Shown here: positions 7,673-13,512 of the stretch, in pieces
Numbering within the stretch: the first letter of the stretch is position 1
Layout: each line of letters starts with the position of its first letter
Assembly: GCA_964385235.1 (NCBI GenBank)
Contig: CAYLOD010000038.1
Location: 1-15,871, forward strand
Length of the DNA: 15,871 nucleotides
Direction: 5' to 3'
Origin: Pseudoruminococcus sp964385235
GTDB taxonomy: Bacteria > Bacillota > Clostridia > Oscillospirales > Acutalibacteraceae
The notes under the pieces: generated by a model
Told to the model about the DNA's origin: nothing
Seen by the model: only the letters and a program-made list of their open reading frames with translations
The model's database searches: none
Made by a program: the position numbers and the translations under genes

Positions 7673-7701
7673 ATTATATCACAATATGGTAAATGTGTCA
7701 A
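7673..7701 (-). promoter_or_regulatory. Consensus sigma-A promoter of rubrerythrin
   Basis: Minus strand TTGACA (7701-7696), 17 nt, TATAAT (7678-7673): both hexamers perfect. The leader to the start codon is about 105 nt and contains a small hairpin (about 7601-7619) of unknown relevance. A PerR-like half-site overlaps the -10, but the second half is missing. Confidence 0.85.
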
Positions 7702-7822
7702 TGAACAAAGTTTTATTTACCACAAATCAATTTACGCAGGTCAACTAATTTACTCTTTTTTCATTTGCCCGTACCTTTCTGACTTTTTATTTTTTGAAAG
7801 TAATTGCCGTGTTATCCACGAT

Positions 7823-8407
7823 TTATATCCTTATATATTTATTAAGCTTGTTAATAAGTACGGCGGCTATGGCTATCTTCGCGGCGTCGCACGGCAAATA
7901 CGGTACAACACAGGTCATAAGCGCCGCACCTAAGCCTATGCTTTGGGCGGACGAGCTGTTGTAAAGGATCATAAACCATGCGGTTCCGAATGCATAGCAT
8001 ACCGAAAGCCCTATGATCATGCCGATGATTAAAACGTGAATTTTTCTGCCAAAGAGCTTGACCGTCAGACCGACTATGAGCGAGGTAAAGATAAAACCTA
8101 TAATATATCCTCCCGTCGCTGAGGCTAACCTCGCGATACCGCCCGCTTGTCCGCCCGCAAAAACAGGCAGCCCCATCACTCCGAGTAAAAGGTAAATAAT
8201 ATAGCTGAGGGTCCCGTTCTTCCAGCCGAGCAGACCCGATGCCAGATATATTGCAAGAAGCTGCATTGTTACAGGCACGGGGCCTATATAGAATGAAATA
8301 TACGAGCATACAACAATAAGCGCCGTAAAAAACGCCGTATAGACAAGGCTGAGAATTTTTTTTCTGCTTTTTAAAGAGGATTTTCCTTTTTCATTGATTT
8401 TTTCCAT
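7823..8407 (-). CDS. bioY: Biotin transporter BioY (ECF S component)
   Basis: The substrate-binding membrane subunit of an energy-coupling-factor biotin importer. It has 194 residues with about six hydrophobic helices and the BioY signatures GPVPVTMQ (42-49), an FAGGQAGG loop (83-90) and a GGYIIGF segment (99-105). The family's usual GPTGGY reads SATGGY here. The ATG at 8407 has GGAG closely upstream. No ATPase or EcfT genes adjoin it, so it presumably uses shared ECF modules encoded elsewhere. Transcription starts at a consensus promoter whose -35 lies inside a BirA-type palindrome, so biotin control is likely. No convincing terminator was found in 7702-7822; that AT-rich stretch holds only a short CGTG/CACG hairpin. 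Confidence 0.95.
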   Translation of the reverse strand: MEKINEKGKSSLKSRKKILSLVYTAFFTALIVVCSYISFYIGPVPVTMQLLAIYLASGLLGWKNGTLSYIIYLLLGVMGLPVFAGGQAGGIARLASATGGYIIGFIFTSLIVGLTVKLFGRKIHVLIIGMIIGLSVCYAFGTAWFMILYNSSSAQSIGLGAALMTCVVPYLPCDAAKIAIAAVLINKLNKYIRI

Positions 8408-8438
8408 TTTTTATCTCCGGGAAGTATTTTATGAGGCC

Positions 8439-8467
8439 ATTATATCCCGTTATATCAATATTGTCAA
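8439..8467 (-). promoter_or_regulatory. Consensus sigma-A promoter of bioY
   Basis: Minus strand TTGACA (8467-8462), 17 nt, TATAAT (8444-8439), both perfect. The -35 lies within the left arm of the BirA-type operator. Confidence 0.9.
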
Positions 8468-8492
8468 CTTGATTTTTTAATTAGTTTACAAT
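8460..8492. promoter_or_regulatory. BirA-type biotin operator between bioY and holB
   Basis: ATTGTCAAC (8460-8468), 15-nt AT-rich spacer, GTTTACAAT (8484-8492). The arms are inverted repeats matching at 8 of 9 positions and agree with the Firmicutes BirA operator pattern (TTGT-AAC, about 15 nt, GTT-ACAA). The left arm covers the bioY -35, so bound biotin-BirA would block RNA polymerase. The right arm ends 17 bp before the holB -35. Confidence 0.8.
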
Positions 8493-8509
8493 TATAAGGA
8501 TTTATTTCC

Positions 8510-8538
8510 TTGCCTTAACACATTATTTGTAGTATAAT
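8510..8538 (+). promoter_or_regulatory. Sigma-A promoter of holB-ricT
   Basis: TTGCCT (8510-8515), 17 nt, TATAAT (8533-8538). The transcript would start about 8545, giving a 5' UTR of only about 20 nt with GGGAGG near its very beginning. Confidence 0.7.
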
Positions 8539-8563
8539 CAGATTCGGGAGGTTGAGCTGCCGT

Positions 8564-9532
8564 ATGGACAGGTTTCAGAATTTTGTTTCCAACGACCCTG
8601 TGAAGGAAGAACTGAATGCCGCTATGGACAACAATTCCCTGCCTCACGCTATTATAATAGAGGGTGCAAGGGGAACGGGGAAAAAAACTCTCGCGTGGCT
8701 TATCGCGCAGTATTGTGTCTGCTCGTCCGACGAAAAAAAGCCGTGCGGGCTGTGCCATAGCTGTATTAAGGTAAAATCCTCGTCACACCCTGACGTTAAA
8801 ATCGCCGACGGAGAGGCTGACGCCCGTTCCATAAACGTTGCGTCTATAAGAGAACTTAGAACGGACGCGTATATTTTGCCGAATGAGGCGGGGAAAAAGG
8901 TATATCTGATATTTAATTGCGATAAAATGAATGTACAAGCGCAGAACGCGTTCCTGAAGATATTTGAGGAGCCGCCCGAGAATGTGTTTTTTGTGCTGAC
9001 GTGTCTGTCGGCGACATCTTTACTGGAAACTATCCGTTCTCGCGCGAGGATACTTTCACTTTTTCCCGTTAGTGAAAGCGACGCTGTTAAAGCGGTAGAG
9101 CGCATTTTGCCGGAGGCTGATAAAAGCGACATAGTCGGCGCCGTTATAAAATGCGGCGGAAATATAGGTAGAACCCTTGAAATGCTCAGGGACGGGAGCG
9201 GGGGAGAGGAAAGAGACGCCGCCGAGAGGATAGCTCTGTCGCTTCTTTCCGCGAAAAAAACAGAGCTGCTGAAGTGTTCCGCGCTGATTTCAGCGGACAG
9301 AGCGTTTTCCGACCGTGTAATGGCAAACCTTTATGAGATATTTGCCGAGGCGGTCAAAGTAAGCGCGGGCGCAAAATCGGAAAATCAGACCGCCGGCTCG
9401 CTGGCGGACAGAATAACGAAAAAGCGGCTTTTTGCGCTTATGGATAAGGTAGATGAGGCAAGGCGGAGAATAGACAGGAATATAAATATGAATCTCTTCG
9501 GAGCATGGTTCTGCTCTGAGATGAGAATATAA
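8564..9532 (+). CDS. holB: DNA polymerase III subunit delta' (clamp loader)
   Basis: Delta' is a AAA+ subunit of the clamp loader that places the sliding clamp on DNA at the replication fork. Using the ATG at 8564 the protein has 322 residues, a normal length. It shows a complete Walker A (GARGTGKKT, 34-42), a zinc-binding cysteine cluster (CVC at 51-53, CGLCHSC at 61-67), a Walker-B-like strand (VYLIFNCDKM, 113-122), the conserved NAFLKIFEEPP (about 128-138) and an SRAR sequence at 159-162 where clamp loaders carry SRC. The frame extends to a TTG at 8552, but that codon touches the Shine-Dalgarno (8546-8551), so ATG is favoured despite its 12-nt spacing. It is followed after 19 bp by ricT, the arrangement known from Bacillus (holB-yaaT). 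DnaX shares many of these motifs, but is longer and has a tau region. Confidence 0.92.
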   Translation: MDRFQNFVSNDPVKEELNAAMDNNSLPHAIIIEGARGTGKKTLAWLIAQYCVCSSDEKKPCGLCHSCIKVKSSSHPDVKIADGEADARSINVASIRELRTDAYILPNEAGKKVYLIFNCDKMNVQAQNAFLKIFEEPPENVFFVLTCLSATSLLETIRSRARILSLFPVSESDAVKAVERILPEADKSDIVGAVIKCGGNIGRTLEMLRDGSGGEERDAAERIALSLLSAKKTELLKCSALISADRAFSDRVMANLYEIFAEAVKVSAGAKSENQTAGSLADRITKKRLFALMDKVDEARRRIDRNINMNLFGAWFCSEMRI

Positions 9533-9551
9533 AAATTTTACGGAGGAACAT

Positions 9552-10418
9552 ATGGCGACAATTATCGGAGTCAGATTTAAGGGCGCCGGAAGGGTTTATT
9601 ACTTTGACCCGAACGGCGAACAGCTTAATACGGGAGATTATGTTGTGGTTGAAACAGCGCGCGGAACGGAATGCGGAATGGTTACATTCGGCAATCGCGA
9701 GATAAGCGGCGAGGGGATAAATCGTTCTCTCAAAAAAATTATCCGTGTGGCGACGAAGGCGGATATTGAGCGCCTTGAGGAAAACCGCAAAAAGGAAAAG
9801 CGCGCTTATGATATTTGCCTGAAAAAAATCAGTGACCGCGGGCTGAAAATGAAGCTTGTGTCCGTCGAGTATACATTTGATAACAATAAAATATTATTCT
9901 ATTTTACGGCTGACGGCAGGGTAGACTTTCGAGAGCTTGTCAAGGATCTCGCGGGCATTTTCCGCACAAGGATAGAGCTTCGTCAGATCGGTGTCCGTGA
10001 CGAGGCCAAGATGCTTGGAGGTCTGGGAATATGCGGCAGAGAGTTCTGCTGTAAGGGATTTCTGCCCGACTTTCAGCCTGTATCCATCAAGATGGCTAAG
10101 GAGCAGGGTATGTCGCTCAATCCCGTTAAAATATCGGGAACGTGCGGCAGACTTATGTGCTGTCTGAAATATGAGCAGGACGTCTATTCGGAGCTGCTGA
10201 AAACCACTCCGAAAATAGGGGCTATCGTCACAACTCCCGACGGAAAGGGAACAGTTGTAGATCAGAATATCATTAAAGGAATACTTAATGTTTCCCTGCA
10301 GGATAATCCCGACGCCCCGCCCAAGTCATACAAGGTTGAGGACGTAAAGCTCATAAAGGATGCGCAGATTAAGGTGAATAAAAACGAACGTGAGGAGTTG
10401 AAGGAACTTGAAGAATAA
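9552..10418 (+). CDS. ricT: RicT/YaaT, PSP1-domain regulator of RNase Y
   Basis: In Bacillus subtilis RicT (YaaT) forms the RicA-RicF-RicT complex, which binds Fe-S clusters and directs RNase Y in mRNA maturation, affecting sporulation and competence. This 288-residue product opens with MATIIGVRFKGAGRVYYFDP and has the PSP1 domain over about 60-150. Two cysteine clusters follow: GICGREFCCKGF (Cys161, 166, 167) and GTCGRLMCCLKYE (Cys198, 203, 204). The C-terminus is a charged tail (KNEREELKELEE). The start is set by GGAGG. It is co-transcribed with holB, and its last 11 bp overlap the next gene. RicA and RicF (ymcA, ylbF in Bacillus) are not in the window. Confidence 0.93.
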   Translation: MATIIGVRFKGAGRVYYFDPNGEQLNTGDYVVVETARGTECGMVTFGNREISGEGINRSLKKIIRVATKADIERLEENRKKEKRAYDICLKKISDRGLKMKLVSVEYTFDNNKILFYFTADGRVDFRELVKDLAGIFRTRIELRQIGVRDEAKMLGGLGICGREFCCKGFLPDFQPVSIKMAKEQGMSLNPVKISGTCGRLMCCLKYEQDVYSELLKTTPKIGAIVTTPDGKGTVVDQNIIKGILNVSLQDNPDAPPKSYKVEDVKLIKDAQIKVNKNEREELKELEE

Positions 10419-10680
10419 AACGACGGCAAGAAATGTAATGCTTGCCTTGTGCAGTGTTTCGGCGGCATTGTGTGTTGCCGGAGCGGTATTGATATTTGTA
10501 ATGGACAGAAGTCAGACAGATTTGCTGAGGAGAATAATCTTTACAGCGGCTATGGCTCTGCTTGAATTGACATATATTGTGAGGTTGATAACATTTCGCG
10601 ATACAAAGAAGGATATTGTTTTTTCGGCTGTTCTTTGCGCCGTTATCGCCGTAATAATCGTTTTGCTGTGGGTTATTTAA
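10408..10680 (+). CDS. Small three-helix membrane protein
   Basis: I do not recognise this 90-residue protein. It starts at TTG (10408-10410), overlapping the ricT end, with AAGGA just upstream and GAGGAG about 10 nt away, suggesting translational coupling. The basic N-terminus (KNKTTARN) precedes three predicted membrane helices at about 10-32, 42-62 and 69-90, joined by charged loops (DRSQTD, RDTKKD). A later in-frame ATG at 10438 would remove the positive N-terminus. It is the third gene of the holB-ricT unit. No soluble domain, cysteine pair or catalytic motif is visible, and no terminator follows. Confidence 0.65.
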   Translation: MKNKTTARNVMLALCSVSAALCVAGAVLIFVMDRSQTDLLRRIIFTAAMALLELTYIVRLITFRDTKKDIVFSAVLCAVIAVIIVLLWVI

Positions 10681-10743
10681 ATTGATGTGCTGATATGCTG
10701 CCGCAATCTTCCGATATGCAGATTGAAAGCCTTATTTACATAT

Positions 10744-10780
10744 GAAAGGAGATTGAAAGGAGATTGAAAGGAGATTGAAA
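10744..10780 (+). repeat. Three 11-bp tandem repeats, each carrying a Shine-Dalgarno
   Basis: GAAAGGAGATT is present at 10744-10754, 10755-10765 and 10766-10776, followed by GAAA. Each unit contains AAAGGAG. The last is about 7 nt from the ATG of the fic remnant, so it was probably the original RBS, expanded by replication slippage. Confidence 0.9.
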
Positions 10781-10781
10781 T

Positions 10782-10952
10782 ATGCTTTAAAATAAACTCG
10801 GAATCACCGATGCCGCGGAACTCGAGCGGGAGTAAGAACGCATCAGCAAGAAGAAAGCGGTAGAATTGTTTGAAAGCGGCAGATTTATGAGCAGTGAATG
10901 CAAAATAACAGACGGAAGGAAGATACTGCAAGAAAGGCAAAGAAACGATTAA
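10782..10952 (+). pseudogene. Fic-family protein, decayed N-terminal fragment
   Basis: Translating from ATG 10782 gives M-L-stop-NKLGITDAAELERE-stop-ERISKKKAVELFESG and then unrelated sequence to a TAA at 10950. The NKLGIT, AELERE, ERISKKKA and LFESG segments match the conserved N-terminus of a common Fic/DOC subfamily in gut Clostridia. Those proteins continue into a Fic domain with an HPFxxGNGR motif. Here codons 3 (10788-10790) and 18 (10833-10835) are TAA, each one base from GAA, and the whole catalytic domain is missing. TAA terminates other genes in the window, so a reassigned stop code is not the explanation. Fic enzymes transfer AMP or similar groups to target proteins; this copy cannot. 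Identification rests on remembered family sequence. Confidence 0.7.
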
Positions 10953-10993
10953 ATTTACTCACGCACAGACAATGCTTAATATTTTTTACGCTC

Positions 10994-11022
10994 TTGCAAT
11001 CTTCCGAGCTTTGTGTTAAAAT
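10994..11022 (+). promoter_or_regulatory. Sigma-A promoter of tRNA-Gly
   Basis: TTGCAA (10994-10999), 17 nt, TAAAAT (11017-11022), 10 bp before the mature tRNA 5' end. The predicted leader is only a few nucleotides. Confidence 0.6.
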
Positions 11023-11032
11023 AACTTAAGAC

Positions 11033-11107
11033 GCGGGAGTAGTTCAGTGGTAGAGCGTTTGCTTCCCAAGCAAAATGTCGCGGGTTCGAGTCCCGTTTCC
11101 CGCTCCA
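11033..11107 (+). tRNA. tRNA-Gly (anticodon CCC)
   Basis: A complete cloverleaf. Acceptor GCGGGAG pairs with TTCCCGC, with one terminal G-U. The D arm is GTTCAGTGGTAGAGC. The anticodon stem TTTGC/GCAAA encloses TTCCCAA, giving anticodon CCC for GGG codons. The T arm is GCGGG-TTCGAGT-CCCGT. Discriminator U73 is typical of glycine, and CCA is encoded (11105-11107). Confidence 0.95.
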
Positions 11108-11126
11108 GAATTTTTACCTTTTTTTT

Positions 11127-11175
11127 AATCCCGTTAGACGCTGATATAATCGGCGTTTAACGGGGATTTTATTTG
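11127..11175 (+). terminator. Terminator after tRNA-Gly
   Basis: A long hairpin of about 15 bp (AATCCCGTTA/TAACGGGGATT with one bulged G, then GACGC/GCGTT) spans 11127-11168 and is followed by TTTTATTTG. A run of eight Ts also lies between the tRNA and the hairpin. The 110 bp from here to the ilv promoter show nothing recognisable. Confidence 0.8.
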
Positions 11176-11284
11176 TTTGAGATTGATTAAATATGTTTTT
11201 AATTACATACAATGACAGTTCCGAGATAAAAATCTTTCTGTGAATGATCGGTCAGGCACATTGTTGATTTACCTCGCGCGGGGC

Positions 11285-11313
11285 TTGACTATGAAAACGC
11301 AAAATGATATAAT
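11285..11313 (+). promoter_or_regulatory. Sigma-A promoter of ilvBNC
   Basis: TTGACT (11285-11290), 17 nt, TATAAT (11308-11313). The leader to ilvB is about 38 nt, too short for a T-box or peptide attenuator. No CodY-type palindrome is evident. Confidence 0.85.
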
Positions 11314-11357
11314 AAATCCCAAATGATATTAAATATATGGTAAAAGGGGGCTGGAGT

Positions 11358-12968
11358 ATGATAAGCGGAGCTGAAATAATGGTTAAATGCCTTGAAAACG
11401 AGGGCATTTCAGTTGTGTTTGCATATCCCGGCGCTGCTATATGCCCCTTCTTCGATTCACTATATAATTCAAAAATACGTACAGTGCTTGTCCGTCAGGA
11501 GCAGCACGCGGCTCACGCTGCGAGCGGCTATGCCCGCGCGTCAAGCAGGGTGGGTGTCTGTGTTTCAACGTCAGGACCCGGGGCGACGAACCTTATCACG
11601 GGGATCGCGACCGCTTATATGGACTCCATTCCTATTGTTGCCATTACGGGTCAGGTGCGCACAGACCTTATCGGACGCGATGTCTTTCAGGAGGCTGATA
11701 TTACAGGCGCCTGCGAGCCGTTTATTAAGCACAGCTATCTTGTTAAGGATACAAACGACTTAGCGCGTGTTTTTAAAGAAGCGTTCCATATCGCTACTAC
11801 GGGCAGGCCCGGTCCCGTATTGATAGATGTCCCGATAGATATTCAGCAGAATGAGGTGCCGGGCTTTACATATCCCGATGAGGTCGATATTATCGGCTAC
11901 AAGCCGAGCGTTAAGGGGCATCCTTTGCAGATCAAACGCGCGTTGGAGCTTATCTCGCAATCCAAGCGGCCTGTTATATGTTCGGGCGGAGGGGTGCTGT
12001 CATCGGGCGCGAAGCCCGTTTTTGCCGAGTTCGCCGACAAGACGGGCATACCCGTTGTTTCAACCATGATGGGTATAGGCGTCATGCCGTCCGATAATCG
12101 GCAGTATCTCGGTATGCTCGGAACGTTCGGAACGACACGCGCCAACAGAGCGCTGCTTGAAACAGATCTTTTGATACTTTGCGGAGCGAGAGTGGGCGAC
12201 AGAGCGGTCGCGGCCCCGCATCAGGTCGCTGAACGCGCAAAAGTTATACATATTGATATCGACCCCGCGGAAATCGGCAAAAATATAGCGACGACAGTTC
12301 CCATAGTTGGCGACATGAAGAATGTTATTACCGTTATGAGGGATAAGGTAGATTATCATGTTACCGAAGAATGGAAAAACGAGTTCCATTCATGGAAGGA
12401 ACCCGAAATAAAGCCGATAGACGGGTTTGTAGAGCCGAGGAGCTTTATCTCAAGGCTTTCGGAAATGCTCAGGAGCAAGGCGATAATTGTCGCTGACGTC
12501 GGACAAAACCAGATATGGTGCGCGAACAACTTCAAGATTTCCGACGGCAGGTTTCTCACTTCGGGTGGAATGGGAACAATGGGATATTCACTTCCCGCCG
12601 CTCTCGGCGCGAAGCTTGCGCGTCCCGAACGCGACGTCTTTGTCGTATGCGGCGACGGCTCTTTCCAGATGAGTATGTCGGAGCTTGCGGTCGCCGTTCA
12701 AAACGGTATAAATGTCAAGATAATAATTATGCAGAACGGCAGGCTCGGCATGGTTCGTGAAATACAGGATAACCTTTACGGAGGCCGTCATGCGGGTACC
12801 GTTCTCGGAGATGCTCCCGATTTTTCAATAATAGCGCAGGCATACGGCATAAAGGCATTTGTCGCCGAAACAAACGCGGAGGCTGAAAACGCCGTCGCTG
12901 AAATGCTTAAATCGGATAAGCCCAATGTGCTTATATGCAGGGTAAGTCCCGACACACCGTCGAGATAA
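11358..12968 (+). CDS. ilvB: Acetolactate synthase (AHAS) large subunit
   Basis: This is the thiamine-diphosphate and FAD enzyme for the first common step of valine, leucine and isoleucine synthesis, condensing pyruvate with pyruvate or 2-oxobutyrate. The start is ATG 11358, set by AAGGGGG at 7-nt spacing rather than the earlier ATG at 11337. The 536 residues show catalytic Glu48 (RQEQHAAHAASGYAR), TSGPGATNLITG (71-82), GRDVFQEADITG (106-117) and the ThDP/Mg motif GDGSFQM to N460 (432-460). The FAD-region motif reads GARVGDR instead of the usual RFDDR. The protein ends soon after ICRVSPDTPSR, so the C-terminal PMVP segment seen in many homologues is missing. It heads the ilvB-ilvN-ilvC operon and is followed 10 bp later by its regulatory subunit. 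The biosynthetic role is supported by that context. Confidence 0.95.
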   Translation: MISGAEIMVKCLENEGISVVFAYPGAAICPFFDSLYNSKIRTVLVRQEQHAAHAASGYARASSRVGVCVSTSGPGATNLITGIATAYMDSIPIVAITGQVRTDLIGRDVFQEADITGACEPFIKHSYLVKDTNDLARVFKEAFHIATTGRPGPVLIDVPIDIQQNEVPGFTYPDEVDIIGYKPSVKGHPLQIKRALELISQSKRPVICSGGGVLSSGAKPVFAEFADKTGIPVVSTMMGIGVMPSDNRQYLGMLGTFGTTRANRALLETDLLILCGARVGDRAVAAPHQVAERAKVIHIDIDPAEIGKNIATTVPIVGDMKNVITVMRDKVDYHVTEEWKNEFHSWKEPEIKPIDGFVEPRSFISRLSEMLRSKAIIVADVGQNQIWCANNFKISDGRFLTSGGMGTMGYSLPAALGAKLARPERDVFVVCGDGSFQMSMSELAVAVQNGINVKIIIMQNGRLGMVREIQDNLYGGRHAGTVLGDAPDFSIIAQAYGIKAFVAETNAEAENAVAEMLKSDKPNVLICRVSPDTPSR

Positions 12969-12978
12969 GGAGGAATTT

Positions 12979-13467
12979 ATGAAATATACACTTTCTGTTC
13001 TCGTCGAAAACCACGCGGGTGTTTTGTCTAAGGTTTCGGGATTGTTCTCAAGGCGGGGCTTTAATATAGAAAGCCTTGCTGTCGGTATAACCGAGGACAG
13101 TTCTATTTCGCGAATGACTATTGTTGTTGACGGAGATGAATACGTTGTCGAGCAGCTTGAAAAGCAGCTTAACAAAGTGATTCCCGTTATTAAAGTAAGG
13201 ACATATGCCGACGGAGAGTATATCAGCCGTGAACTGAGCCTGATAAGGGTTAGCTGCCCGGCAAAGCAGCGACTTGATATAATGAAAATTTCGGAGCTTA
13301 TGGGCGCGAGGATCGTAGACGTTGCGGTCAATACGCTGACGCTCCAATTTGCCGATACACATGAGCAGTTTGAAACGCTGCTCGATTTACTCAAGCCATA
13401 TGGTATCCGTGAAATCGTCCGGACGGGCACAGTAGCCATAGAAAAAGGCTCAAAGGCGACGGTTTAA
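12979..13467 (+). CDS. ilvN: Acetolactate synthase small (regulatory) subunit
   Basis: This subunit activates the large subunit and confers feedback inhibition by branched-chain amino acids. The 162-residue protein is normal for the IlvN/IlvH family. An N-terminal ACT domain (about 2-75) opens with YTLSVLVENHAGVLSKVSGLFSRRGFNIESL and includes the SRMTIVV strand, where valine binds in homologues. The C-terminal domain (about 80-160) contains RELSLIRVSCP and the GIREIVRTGTVAI ending. AAGGAGG lies just upstream of the ATG, 10 bp after ilvB. ilvC follows after 45 bp, with no terminator between them. The symbol ilvN is used by position; ilvH is an equivalent name. Confidence 0.95.
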   Translation: MKYTLSVLVENHAGVLSKVSGLFSRRGFNIESLAVGITEDSSISRMTIVVDGDEYVVEQLEKQLNKVIPVIKVRTYADGEYISRELSLIRVSCPAKQRLDIMKISELMGARIVDVAVNTLTLQFADTHEQFETLLDLLKPYGIREIVRTGTVAIEKGSKATV

Positions 13468-13512
13468 AGGATTTCATATCTATATTATTTTAATAAAAGC
13501 GGAGGTATTTCC

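Larger units (their letters stand above)
10703..11007. repeat. 12-bp direct repeat bracketing the fic remnant
   Basis: GCAATCTTCCGA occurs at 10703-10714 and again at 10996-11007. The right copy overlaps the tRNA-Gly promoter (-35 and spacer). The pair encloses the repeat array and the pseudogene. It could be a recombination or insertion footprint, or chance. Confidence 0.5.

Noticed and set aside
7664..7680. PerR box at the rubrerythrin promoter
   Set aside because: Only one half of the palindrome matches, and that half is largely the -10 element.
10677..10940. Open 87-codon frame on the minus strand
   Set aside because: It lies opposite the fic remnant and the RBS repeat array, has no ribosome-binding site I could see, and its sequence is explained as the complement of those features.
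10782..10952. In-frame TAA codons in the fic fragment as a reassigned stop code
   Set aside because: Several intact genes here (ricT, the metallo-beta-lactamase, rubrerythrin) end at TAA at the expected length, and the fragment also lacks its catalytic domain. Pseudogene decay is simpler.
11033..11107. tRNA-Gly as an attachment site of an integrated element
   Set aside because: No repeat of the tRNA 3' end, integrase or phage gene is visible; the 12-bp repeat lies upstream of the tRNA and not within it.
11175..11357. T-box or attenuator leader for ilvBNC
   Set aside because: The consensus promoter lies only about 45 bp before the start codon, leaving no room for such a leader; the hairpin further upstream belongs to tRNA-Gly.
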